Shown here: positions 17,113-24,869 of the stretch, one piece after another
How positions within the stretch are numbered: the stretch's first letter is position 1
Layout: the number at the start of each line of letters is the position of its first letter
NCBI GenBank assembly: GCA_963761615.1
Contig: CAVXGU010000003.1
Coordinates: forward strand, 2,542,001-2,606,000
Reading direction: 5' to 3'
Length of the DNA stretch: 64,000 nt
Source of the DNA: CAVXGU01 sp963761615
GTDB lineage: Bacteria > Acidobacteriota > Vicinamibacteria > Vicinamibacterales > CAVVIG01
Made by a program: the position numbers and the translations under genes
Notes under the pieces: model-generated
Told to the model about the DNA's origin: nothing
Seen by the model: the letters and a program-made list of their open reading frames with translations, nothing else
Database searches by the model: none

Positions 17113-17196
17113 CTACGCGCGATCGCACGCCTTCGTGATGAGCCACAGGGCGCCGAAACCCGCCAGACCGACGACGAGATAGAACAGGTCAAGCAC
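17113..17196 (-). CDS. 27-aa single-helix membrane microprotein upstream of kdpF
   Basis: A short open frame starts at GTG 17196 behind a strong GGAGGAGG ribosome-binding site. It encodes one hydrophobic helix (LDLFYLVVGLAGFGALWL) followed by a charged tail (ITKACDRA) and stops 10 nt before kdpF. Length, helix and position are like KdpF itself but the sequence is different. It could be a second small Kdp subunit or a regulator of the complex. The evidence is the RBS, the clean hydrophobic composition and operon spacing. Confidence 0.65.
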   Translation of the reverse strand: MLDLFYLVVGLAGFGALWLITKACDRA

Positions 17197-17235
17197 TGGC
17201 TGCCTCCTCCGAAGCTTCCGCCTCTACTCGAGCCC

Positions 17236-18402
17236 TTACCAGGCGCCCGTCTTGTTGCCGAACCACCAGACCCCGCTGAAGAGGATGGTGTTCTGGTGGT
17301 CGCGCAGGTCGCCGCCCCCCGACGGTCCGGTGAAGAACGGCTGGTCCGACCAGTCGCGGCGGAACTCCGCCCGGGCCAGGAAGCCCTCGGCGACCTTGTA
17401 CTCCGCGGTCACCGTCGATTCCTGGAGGACCTGTTTGATGCCCCCGAACAGACCTTGATCATCGAGGTGCTCCTCGCGGAGTCCGAGCGCCGTGCGGGTC
17501 GTCACCTGGTATCGCGCGTACACCGCCAGGCCATTCAGGGCTAGCGACTGATCGCCCTCCTGGAGCTGATTGGTTGTGTGGTTCGCATCGAGCCCCAGCG
17601 CCCAGCGGGCGGTCGGCGTCACCGTGACGTAGGTGTCGTAGACGTGGAAGAAACCGTTCGGGCCGTTCGGCTGACCGTTGTCGGGCTGCTCCTGGCCAAA
17701 GTAGTCGTTGATCGTCCACGTCACCGCCGGTACCGGCTTGAGAATCGCCGCAAATTGGTTCGACTTGAAGTTGTTGAAGTCCTCGGTCTGCTGAATGCCG
17801 TTCGACAGCATGTACAGCAGCGTCACCTTGTCGTTCACCGGGAATGTCAACCGCGCGCCCGAGTGATAGAAGGGCAGAAAATTGAAAAGGTACGCGCGGG
17901 AGAACGCCTGGTCGTCCTTCGCATAGTTCGTCTCGTACCCGAGAATCGACGCGTACTTTCCGAAGTCGACCTGCAGCCCTCGACCAACCGGGATGACGTA
18001 GGTGCCGTAGGCCTGCCAGAGGTTTCGGTACACAGCCGGACGGGGCTCGTTCGCTGGACTGCCCTGGACGGTGTCGGTCGCCTGGCCGAACTGAAGATCG
18101 ATCCGCGCGCCGAACGGTCGGCCCTCCGCGACGTTAGGGTCGCTCTCTAGGACAATGGCCGCCTGCTGGATACTGAAGACGTTGGCGCGCGTGTCGTAGG
18201 CGCGGAGCAACAACACGCGGTCGGGTGGACGATTCCAGTCGCATTGGTAGTACCCCTCGAACGTGACGCCGAACGTCACGTTCTCGAAAGGGTTGGCGGC
18301 GGCCGGCGTCTGCGCGCCGGCGGGCGCCGATAATGTAGCGATCACAACAACAGCTGCGACCGCACGAATCCCGGTACAGACGACCCGATGAGCGCGAAAC
18401 AT
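17236..18402 (-). CDS. Outer-membrane beta-barrel protein (porin-like)
   Basis: 388 aa from ATG 18402 (MFRAHRVVCTGIR), with a signal peptide ending near APAGAQTPAAA. The mature part is rich in alternating amphipathic strands with aromatic girdles (WQAYGTYVIPVGRGLQVDFG, TPTARWALGLDANHT) and ends in an aromatic-rich strand (SGVWWFGNKTGAW). This is the pattern of the BBP2-type/porin-like barrels of Acidobacteria and related phyla. It is encoded directly upstream of the kdp genes on the same strand, so it may supply ions across the outer membrane for the pump (inference). Substrate unknown. Confidence 0.75.
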   Translation of the reverse strand: MFRAHRVVCTGIRAVAAVVVIATLSAPAGAQTPAAANPFENVTFGVTFEGYYQCDWNRPPDRVLLLRAYDTRANVFSIQQAAIVLESDPNVAEGRPFGARIDLQFGQATDTVQGSPANEPRPAVYRNLWQAYGTYVIPVGRGLQVDFGKYASILGYETNYAKDDQAFSRAYLFNFLPFYHSGARLTFPVNDKVTLLYMLSNGIQQTEDFNNFKSNQFAAILKPVPAVTWTINDYFGQEQPDNGQPNGPNGFFHVYDTYVTVTPTARWALGLDANHTTNQLQEGDQSLALNGLAVYARYQVTTRTALGLREEHLDDQGLFGGIKQVLQESTVTAEYKVAEGFLARAEFRRDWSDQPFFTGPSGGGDLRDHQNTILFSGVWWFGNKTGAW

Positions 18403-18416
18403 GACTGAAGCCCCCT

Positions 18417-19094
18417 TCACGCGACGGTCGCAAATGGCCGCGCCCCGGCGCGCTCGGCACCAACCTGTGAAAAGACAACCGCATAACCTTCGGAGCGAAG
18501 TCGCTCGACCAGCCGTTCCTCCCGGCTTGGCCACCATAGACGTGTCCGGCCGCCGACGATGAGCAAAGACGAGCGGTCCAGCACGGGAATCAGGTCCTCA
18601 TGCCTCCGACACTCGCAAAGCAGGACCGTGACTCGCACGCCGACTTCAACCGCAAGCGCCTGATGCGCATCGACGAGAGCCGCTTGGCCCTGGCTCGTGG
18701 GATCGAATCGGCTGGAAAACGACGCAAGCCTCGGCACGAGGAGGACAATCCGCGCGTCCAGATCGCTCGTCAAGTGCTTGGCCATCGTTAACGCACACGT
18801 CGTGCCGTCGTGCGCGGTCGCGAGCACGTATACGGACAATCCACCTCGCCTTGCGGATGTGACGATGACTTGTGCGGAGGCCTCGGCGTCGACAGGGGCG
18901 TCGGGATGCTTCTCCAGCCAAGCGCACCACGCCGCAGCCGCGGCTACGGCAAGGGCAAAGGAGACCGCCGCAGGCGCGATCGCGACGAACCAGCCGAGTG
19001 CCGCGACTGCCAGAAGAATTCCGCAGGCCGCAGCAATCGACCTCGCGAACCTGCTGCTTGAAGCTCGAGCCACGAGCACTCCGAGGTGGTCCAT
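18417..19094 (-). CDS. Membrane-anchored USP-like protein, first gene of the kdp cluster
   Basis: 225 aa from ATG 19094. A hydrophobic hairpin (residues ~20-65, SIAAACGILLAVAALGWFVA and SFALAVAAAAAWCAWLE) is followed by a cytoplasmic alpha/beta domain (~80-225). Its strands GLSVYVLATAHD and DARIVLLVPRL and the segment SSLLIVGGRTRLWWPSREER resemble a universal-stress-protein fold, including the late LIVGG loop. The gene ends 14 nt before the beta-barrel gene. The USP part echoes the USP-like domains of the three KdpD modules, so it may be a further K+ or stress input. The family assignment is by fold pattern only. Confidence 0.55.
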   Translation of the reverse strand: MDHLGVLVARASSSRFARSIAAACGILLAVAALGWFVAIAPAAVSFALAVAAAAAWCAWLEKHPDAPVDAEASAQVIVTSARRGGLSVYVLATAHDGTTCALTMAKHLTSDLDARIVLLVPRLASFSSRFDPTSQGQAALVDAHQALAVEVGVRVTVLLCECRRHEDLIPVLDRSSLLIVGGRTRLWWPSREERLVERLRSEGYAVVFSQVGAERAGARPFATVA

Positions 19095-19309
19095 GTGCTC
19101 AGCATAGGAACGACCACCTGAAATGTGGCCCAAAAGCTCCTGAAAACTCGCTTAAAGAGATCCCGATAGCGGCCGATCGCCGCGCATTGCCGACAACCCG
19201 CGCCCAGTGCCGACAATTCGGCAAGCATTGAAGTCAGTGATCCTGACCGACGAGGGCGCGCGCATCGCAGAGTCGTTTCTCCAGCAGCCCCTCAGTCGGT
19301 TGGCCGAGA
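19095..19309 (-). promoter_or_regulatory. Region upstream of the kdp cluster with a repeated 9-mer
   Basis: This 215-nt gap lies between the relaxase gene end and the first gene of the kdp cluster and should hold the cluster promoter. TGCCGACAA occurs twice in direct orientation, 19188-19196 and 19208-19216, exactly 20 nt apart (two helical turns); the second copy is also part of a GCCGA-CAAT-TCGGC inverted repeat. This spacing is typical of a regulator binding two sites on one DNA face. I find no convincing -24/-12 element and only weak sigma-70 boxes. Confidence 0.35.
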
Positions 19310-22057
19310 TCAGCGCTCCATGCTCAGATCTCGTGTCAAGGCGTCGTGGTGTGACGGCGTTGCGTGTGGCCCGACGGGACCAAGGGAACGGTCTGGCGTG
19401 AGGGCTGAGCGGTGGGAGACGTCCCGGCTCAGGCTGTCGGAGAGTCGCTGGACGTCGTTCGTGTAGATCTGCGCGTCGTACCGCCCACGCGACAGGGCGA
19501 CATAGGCCAGACGCCGGTTGACGAGTTGCTCCCCCGCCCGGTCGGTGTCGATGTACACGAGGACGCGATCGGCGGTCTGGCCTTGACTGCTGTGGCTCGT
19601 GACCGCATAGCCGAAATCGATGTGGGGCTGATCCTTCCCGGCGATCGTGTGCGCGCCACCGCTGTCGAGACGCAGCTGGAGCCGTCCGTCACGGCCGATC
19701 CGCTCAATGGTCGCCAGGGTTCGATTGGCGATGTGCCGCTCCCGATCGGGGGCCGTAAACTGGACGCGGTCCCCTGCCGCGAACCGCCGATTCGCCTCGC
19801 GATACACGGTCACGCCCTGGAGACGACGCGGGTCATAGGTGATGCGTGTGCCGTGCCGCCTCCGGACGGTCACCAGATTACGCGCGGTGTCGATGTGCGC
19901 GACGCGCGCGTACTCGCCCGCGCCGAGTCCGTGCGTGGCGCTCCCCCTCGTATATCGCACGACATCACCGGGTTCGTAACGAGCCGCCCACTGGCGGTCT
20001 GCGCCGGTCAGGTCCTGCCGAGGGACCAACACGCCAACGCGGTGTTCAACCTGTCCGACTTGGCCGCTCGACTGCCGGGCCCGATGAATCACGTCGTTGA
20101 TCTCCACTCGCGAGCGGTTGTCGGGTGACACGACGAGGGTGCCGGCCGGATGTGCCAGGTATTCCCGCGCGATCGTCTGCAATCGTTGTTGAGGATCCGC
20201 AATCTCGTGCACCCGGCCCTGGGCCTGCAACCGGTGAACCGCGGCGGCCGTGTCGCCCCGTGCGAGAAACTCGACCACGGCCTTCAGCTCGGGATCGCGC
20301 TGTCGGACGATCGTGTCGAGCCGAACGGTCGCCATCCCGGCCTCCTGCAGCTGCTGATAGGGACGGCCCGCGTCCACCGCTTGGTGCTGCCGCACGTCGC
20401 CGACCAGCACCACGCGGTCATTCTTCACCAGGCCCTGCAGGAAATCGTGCATCTGCCGCGTGCTCGCCAGGCTGGACTCGTCCAGCACGTACAGCCGTGG
20501 AGGGCCGTCGAGCGACGGCTCCTGGTGCGCCAGATGGTGCTGGAGCGTCCGCGCCGGGATCCCCGCGTCGCCCAACGTCTGGGCCGCCCGGGAGGTCGGC
20601 GCCAATCCTTCGACGCGATACCCCGCGTGTTCGGCCGCTTGACGCACGGCCGCGAGCGTGGTCGTCTTTCCCGCGCCGGCCACACCTTCGAGGGCGAGGA
20701 TGCGGTCAGGACTCGCCAGGATCTGTGCGACCGCCGCACGCTGGCCCGGATTCAGCTGCGGATCGTCCGAGGCCAGATCAGCCTCCGTCGCGGCACCCAG
20801 CGGGGGGCGAGCTCGCTGTCCGGCCCGCATGATGTCGATCGTCTCGCGCTCGAGGTCGATCATCGCCTGCGTGGTCAACGCGCGACCAGGCATGCCGAAC
20901 CGCTGGGCCACGCCGATGAACTCTCCGGCGTCAACTCGGCGCTCGAGCTCCGTGGCAATCGTGCGGACCGGCTGCTCGCCCATGGCGCGGTTCAAGGCGT
21001 CGCGAAGCAGAGTGCGTTCGTCCACCACAGCATCGCGTTCCAGGTTCCGATCCTTCGCGAAAGACACCGCCGCCTGGGCGCTGATCCGCGGCACCGGCGC
21101 TTCGGCATGACCGGCCCGGGCGCGCGCCATCCGGACCACCTGTGCCGGCTGATCGCCGAACGTCCGCGCCATCGCCTGATGCCGGCGCCGCATGTCGTCG
21201 TGGGCGCCAGGCGCCTTGGCGCCCCGGGTCTGACGGGCCGCGATCTCGGCGGCCTCGGCGCCGTGATGCGCGCCCTGCGCGAGCCGGTCCTGAATCTGCT
21301 GCCGGCGCGGACTCGACGCCTCGAGATACTCGGGCGTGTACCCATGGATCTCCGGCTGGCCGCTCGCGCCCCGGTCGACAGCGTAGCCCAAGGCCGTCAG
21401 ACGCGAGGCCAGCTCGGCGCGATACACCGCGGTCGCGTACTGCTGCGACTTGTAGAGCTCACGCGGCTGGATCGGACGCAGGTCCCCATCGACGGTCCGC
21501 GTGACGTTGAACACGACGACGTGCGTGTGGAGTTGCGGGGCGGCGTATCCCTCGACGGGCCGCGCGCTGTCATGCTCGAAGCGTGCCGCCGCCCACTGCC
21601 CCGTCGCCTCGGCGGGATGGTCGCCGACGCGAGCCTGGACGTAGTGTTCGAGGGCGTCGAGGGCGACCGTCACGCTCGCGGTGTGGGCGGCCCGCACGCG
21701 GGCATCGCCTCCAACCAGCGCCGTCAGCGAGACGCTCTTCGGCGCCGAGAACGTCGCGTCCCAGCCCGCGCGATGCGCCATCGGCGTGACCGTGTGCCCA
21801 TGCCGGTTCGTGTAGGCACCGCCCTGGCGGTGGCGCACCAGCGCTTCCCCCGTGCGGGGGTCCTGCCCCTCGGCCAGGCGGCGAAACTGCTCCGCTTCGA
21901 CGCTGCCTCTGAGCTCCCACTGGCGCGCCAATCCCCCGTGCCACTCGCCGCGAATCGTGTCCGCACCCGTGTAGTAGTTCTCGCGGGCGTTGGCGAATTC
22001 CTCCTGGTGATACCGGTGCGCCTGGCCGGCACTGAGCGGCTTCGAGATCGTCAGCAT
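19310..22057 (-). CDS. MobF-family relaxase/helicase (TrwC/TraI-like)
   Basis: Conjugative relaxase of 915 aa that would nick oriT, stay covalently bound to the strand and unwind it. The N-terminal TrwC domain has a tyrosine pair (ARENYYTGAD) near residue 27 and the metal-binding histidines in QLHTHVVVFN near residue 178. The C-terminal superfamily-1 helicase has Walker A LEGVAGAGKTTT near residue 462, Walker B YVLDESSLAS, and late motifs GYAVTSHSSQGQTADRV and RLAYVALSRGR. Length equals that of TrwC (966) or slightly less; no truncation is seen. It is the last gene of RHH, coupling-like, relaxase. No VirB/Trb secretion genes are present, so transfer would depend on a helper element. Confidence 0.93.
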   Translation of the reverse strand: MLTISKPLSAGQAHRYHQEEFANARENYYTGADTIRGEWHGGLARQWELRGSVEAEQFRRLAEGQDPRTGEALVRHRQGGAYTNRHGHTVTPMAHRAGWDATFSAPKSVSLTALVGGDARVRAAHTASVTVALDALEHYVQARVGDHPAEATGQWAAARFEHDSARPVEGYAAPQLHTHVVVFNVTRTVDGDLRPIQPRELYKSQQYATAVYRAELASRLTALGYAVDRGASGQPEIHGYTPEYLEASSPRRQQIQDRLAQGAHHGAEAAEIAARQTRGAKAPGAHDDMRRRHQAMARTFGDQPAQVVRMARARAGHAEAPVPRISAQAAVSFAKDRNLERDAVVDERTLLRDALNRAMGEQPVRTIATELERRVDAGEFIGVAQRFGMPGRALTTQAMIDLERETIDIMRAGQRARPPLGAATEADLASDDPQLNPGQRAAVAQILASPDRILALEGVAGAGKTTTLAAVRQAAEHAGYRVEGLAPTSRAAQTLGDAGIPARTLQHHLAHQEPSLDGPPRLYVLDESSLASTRQMHDFLQGLVKNDRVVLVGDVRQHQAVDAGRPYQQLQEAGMATVRLDTIVRQRDPELKAVVEFLARGDTAAAVHRLQAQGRVHEIADPQQRLQTIAREYLAHPAGTLVVSPDNRSRVEINDVIHRARQSSGQVGQVEHRVGVLVPRQDLTGADRQWAARYEPGDVVRYTRGSATHGLGAGEYARVAHIDTARNLVTVRRRHGTRITYDPRRLQGVTVYREANRRFAAGDRVQFTAPDRERHIANRTLATIERIGRDGRLQLRLDSGGAHTIAGKDQPHIDFGYAVTSHSSQGQTADRVLVYIDTDRAGEQLVNRRLAYVALSRGRYDAQIYTNDVQRLSDSLSRDVSHRSALTPDRSLGPVGPHATPSHHDALTRDLSMER

Positions 22058-22070
22058 CCCCGACGCTCCT

Positions 22071-22826
22071 CTACTGGAAGAACGGCCGCGACGAGCCAGG
22101 CGTGCGGGAGGGCGAGGCGGACGCCCCCACGGGTTCGGATGTCGATCCAGGTATCAGCCTCGAGGGCGGCGCCTGCGCCACGGGCCCCGGTCCAGGTGGT
22201 CGGCCGGTCACCTCCGACGCGGGGCCCAGTGCGCGCGCGGGGCGCTCGACCGCGTCGATCACGACCGGCGCCGCCATCGGGCGCGGGTCCCAGCGCGGAG
22301 ACGGATCGCGCGCCGGGCCGACGTCCGCACCGCCCTGCAGGCGGGCGCCGAGGAGGCCGCCGAGGGCCAGGACGAGCGCCGTCCAGAGCGGCGGCGTGAC
22401 GAGGGCGAGCGGAGTCTGGCCGCCATAGATCCACCGACGTAGGAAGCGATAGATCGCGGCATTGGAGTAGCGCGCCCGGCGCCACTCGAGGCCCGTGGCC
22501 CCGGCGGCGGTCGTCGCGGCGGCGAGGGCCAACGTCGTCTCGCCGGCCGCGTTCGTCACCGTCACCAGCTCGTCATCGACGGCGAGCCGACGGCCCCGGG
22601 CATCGACCACGTACAGCACGTTGAACAGGCCGCTGGACGGCCAGACGAGGGCGCTCCGCACGTACGTCACGAGGTAGGCGCGCTGCAGCGGCGTCCACCG
22701 GCACGCATAGCCGTATCCAGCGACGCCCAGCCCGGCGACCAGGGCCGCCGCCACGACGACGCGGCGGGTCAGGGACGTCGCCGACCGGGTTACGGAGGCG
22801 TACGGCGCGCCGCCCCGCCCCCTCAC
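22071..22826 (-). CDS. Coupling-protein-like membrane protein lacking the ATPase domain, element B
   Basis: 251 aa from GTG 22826, which overlaps the TGA of the RHH gene. TM helix 1 (RRVVVAAALVAGLGVAGYGY) is at ~20-40. An ~85-residue extracytoplasmic part follows (SALVWPSSGLFNVLYVVDAR, then RYSNAAIYRFLRRWIYGGQT). TM helix 2 (VTPPLWTALVLALGGLLGA) is at ~140-160, and a Pro-rich ~90-residue tail follows. TraD/TrwB-type coupling proteins begin with two such helices and then have a ~400-residue RecA-like ATPase; here the ATPase is absent although the gene sits in the trwA-trwB-trwC order. It could be a dedicated relaxase adaptor to a helper coupling protein, or a decayed coupling protein. The near-identical partial copy in element A argues for a maintained form. 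Confidence 0.6.
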   Translation of the reverse strand: MRGRGGAPYASVTRSATSLTRRVVVAAALVAGLGVAGYGYACRWTPLQRAYLVTYVRSALVWPSSGLFNVLYVVDARGRRLAVDDELVTVTNAAGETTLALAAATTAAGATGLEWRRARYSNAAIYRFLRRWIYGGQTPLALVTPPLWTALVLALGGLLGARLQGGADVGPARDPSPRWDPRPMAAPVVIDAVERPARALGPASEVTGRPPGPGPVAQAPPSRLIPGSTSEPVGASASPSRTPGSSRPFFQ

Positions 22827-23149
22827 TGGCCACCCCCGGCGACGGCCTCGGCGAGGCGCGCGGCGGCCCGGCTGAACCGGTCCCGGTCGGCCCGATCGAT
22901 GAGCGCCTGCATCCACTCGGACGTGACGGCCTCGCCGGCGGATTGCGCGTAGTACAGGTTCAGCAGGATGGTCCGGAGCGCCAGCACTTCCGCGACGGCC
23001 GCAGCGTCCGCGGGCGGTCGCCGCACCGCCGCCAGGAGCGCCTCGCGCGCCCACGTGCCGAGCGTCTGGACCCCGGCTGCGCGCTCGAGTTCGGCGTACT
23101 CCTCGTCGGTGAGTTTGGTGCTGAGGCACTTCGTGCGAGGGACGGACAT
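22823..23149 (-). CDS. Ribbon-helix-helix mobilization accessory protein, element B
   Basis: 108 aa, differing from the element A copy (509-835) at only a few positions (for example Ala for Thr in WAREALLAAV, YYAQSAGEAV for YHAQAAGEAV). The RHH segment spans residues ~8-45. Expected role: binding at oriT beside the relaxase and repression of its own operon. First gene of the mobilization operon; its TGA overlaps the GTG of the coupling-like gene. The conserved palindrome at 23197-23216 lies ~50 nt upstream and is the best candidate binding site. Confidence 0.7.
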   Translation of the reverse strand: MSVPRTKCLSTKLTDEEYAELERAAGVQTLGTWAREALLAAVRRPPADAAAVAEVLALRTILLNLYYAQSAGEAVTSEWMQALIDRADRDRFSRAAARLAEAVAGGGQ

Positions 23150-23306
23150 GGGCGCAGTCCTCCAGGGAGAGACGCGACGAAACGGGCGGCCACCGCCGTA
23201 AACCGGCCGGTTTACGGACGACGTGCGATTGACGCTAACTCGCAGCGGACACGACGGTTGACGACCTCACCAGCTGCGCGTCCTGAATCCAGGGTGGCGT
23301 GTCAAC
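23150..23306. promoter_or_regulatory. oriT: Probable oriT / RHH operator region, element B
   Basis: Non-coding, conserved with 836-992. The same perfect 20-bp palindrome is at 23197-23216. The flanking ~90 nt are conserved to the end of the repeat. The element B relaxase gene is intact, so this is the more likely functional origin of the two. Nick site not determinable by eye. Confidence 0.5.
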
Positions 23307-23344
23307 AGTTACTGCCGGTGCGCAGCACCGCCGCGCCGTTGGCA

Positions 23345-24730
23345 TCACCGAGCGGCCTCGGCGAGCTCCAATAGCCGCGACTCAGCGAGCCCCGGTAGCT
23401 GCGCCGACAGCGACACGGCGTGCCCTGCAAGGTCGGCTTTCGTCAAGAGTCCACGCCGGTACGCTTCGATGGCCATATAAAACCGCTCGGCCGGCAGGTC
23501 CGACAACGCGACGACCGTGTGTGAGGACGATGACCATGGCGAGTGGTCGGACGCGGGACTGAGAAGGGCCAAGCACTCTCGCGCGAGGGCCACAGTGCCG
23601 GGCCGCAGGAGGCGCCGGCGGTCGGATTCGGCAAGCAGCCCCAGCCCGAGCAGTCGAGCGATCGCGAGCGTGTAGGTCGTCCCGAATCGACGGGCGATCC
23701 ACACCGCATCGGCGTAGGTCATCGTCTGCGATCCCGGCGTCGCGCGCTCTTCCGCCCGTACGGACTGTTCGGTGCCTGGATCGAAGGCCCAGTACTCCTG
23801 TCGGCTGGGCTGGCCCTTTCCGAGGCGCTGCAGCGTGCCGGCGACGCCCGATGCAGGCAGGAGAAAGGCGGTTGCAAACGCCGCGGCGCGTCGTTCGATA
23901 AGTTCCTTGGCGTTCGCGTGCGTGCAGACGCGGATCGTGCCCATCGGCTCGCACACGGCGTGCGCGTAGCCGTGCGCGATGGCCAGCCGTCGACGAGCGG
24001 CGTCATGGGTGACGTTGACGACTATCGCCAGACCGACGGACGCGTGCGCGATGAACACGCATGCCAGGTCGTCGGGCAGCTTCAATGCAAAGACTGGCAT
24101 GCTCTGGGCGCCGCAGAGTTCGGCGAGATCTGGAAGCGGCGCATCCCGAAGGCCGAGCCGCTGCCGCTCGTCATCGGCGATCTCTTCGCCCTGACGGATC
24201 GCTTCAACCAACGTCCTCGGTGGTGACAAGGCATACGTCGGCGATCCCCTGCGCGCCGGACGATCTAGCAATCGCTCCAGGTGCGACGCCGTCATCAGAG
24301 CGCCCAGCACGCCGTGAATCCGTGACGACATGTCGACCTCGTTCAGCAGCGCGGGTGCGAGGTTGAGCAATATGACCGCGACGGGGTCGTCGGTGGTGAC
24401 GGGCGTCCCTGCGAGCTCGGCGGCGGACGTCCCGTAGAGATCCGCGAACTTCGCAAGTTCGTCAGCCGTCACCGGTCGGTTGGCCAGTTCGATCTGCGCG
24501 ATGAGACTGCGCGACAAGCGCAGCTTCTTCGCCACTGCCTGCTGGCTCATGCCCACGTTCTCGCGCGCTTTCCGAAGATTCTGAGCCACGGGCTCTCGAC
24601 CGGAGATCCGCGCGAGGAGGTGGCGAGCCTCGGGTGACAGACGGCGCCATCTCCCGATGACCTTCTCGCTCATCGCAATGTCTGCAAGGTCGCCAGCATG
24701 ACGGAGTGCGGCGTGTTCATCTCGTCGCAT
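23345..24730 (-). CDS. XRE-family repressor fused to ImmA/IrrE-like domain with altered HExxH
   Basis: 461 aa. A Cro/C1-type HTH occupies residues ~45-110 (NLRKARENVGMSQQAVAKKL, then SRSLIAQIELANRPVTADEL). An ImmA/IrrE-like metallopeptidase domain follows, with the motif region RRLAIAHGYAHAV near residue 253 and the downstream helix LIERRAAAFATAFLLPASGV. In active ImmA/IrrE proteins the motif is HExxH; here the catalytic Glu is Gly (HGYAH), so peptidase activity may be lost while metal or ligand binding remains. Such fusions control excision and transfer of integrative elements in response to DNA damage or quorum signals. It diverges from the excisionase gene across a strong operator region. 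Confidence 0.75.
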   Translation of the reverse strand: MRRDEHAALRHAGDLADIAMSEKVIGRWRRLSPEARHLLARISGREPVAQNLRKARENVGMSQQAVAKKLRLSRSLIAQIELANRPVTADELAKFADLYGTSAAELAGTPVTTDDPVAVILLNLAPALLNEVDMSSRIHGVLGALMTASHLERLLDRPARRGSPTYALSPPRTLVEAIRQGEEIADDERQRLGLRDAPLPDLAELCGAQSMPVFALKLPDDLACVFIAHASVGLAIVVNVTHDAARRRLAIAHGYAHAVCEPMGTIRVCTHANAKELIERRAAAFATAFLLPASGVAGTLQRLGKGQPSRQEYWAFDPGTEQSVRAEERATPGSQTMTYADAVWIARRFGTTYTLAIARLLGLGLLAESDRRRLLRPGTVALARECLALLSPASDHSPWSSSSHTVVALSDLPAERFYMAIEAYRRGLLTKADLAGHAVSLSAQLPGLAESRLLELAEAAR

Positions 24731-24767
24731 AACAGGGGCCTCAGGGCTTCTTGACGAACTCTGGCAC

Positions 24768-24808
24768 AGTCTAGTATCGTTAGACTAATATGTCAATAAT
24801 TGACATAT
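24768..24808 (-). promoter_or_regulatory. Promoter of the XRE/ImmA-like gene overlaid by two inverted repeats
   Basis: Reading left, TTGACA (24796-24791) and TAGACT (24773-24768) are separated by 17 nt, a near-consensus sigma-70 promoter for the regulator. The -10 side is covered by an inverted repeat AGTCTA-7 nt-TAGACT (24768-24786). The -35 side is covered by a perfect inverted repeat with 10-bp arms ATATGTCAAT / ATTGACATAT around a single central base (24788-24808). Both promoter elements thus lie inside operators, as expected for an autorepressor that also controls the divergent excisionase gene. Confidence 0.6.
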
Positions 24809-24869
24809 ACGCTTAACGCCACGCGACGGACTCGTGGCCGGCACCTCCGTCAACCTGCGGGAGGATGCG

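Larger units (their letters stand above)
22315..23306. repeat. Long direct repeat, copy B (mobilization block)
   Basis: Counterpart of 1-992 at a constant offset of 22314, with substitutions but essentially no indels. It includes the 5' two thirds of the coupling-like gene, the RHH gene and the oriT candidate. It ends after GTGTCAAC at 23306. As two 1-kb direct repeats about 22 kb apart, they could recombine and delete everything between them, including the kdp cluster. Confidence 0.9.

Noticed and set aside
19095..19309. Sigma-54 promoter in front of the kdp cluster
   Set aside because: No GG-N10-GC pair with acceptable flanks was found on the minus strand.
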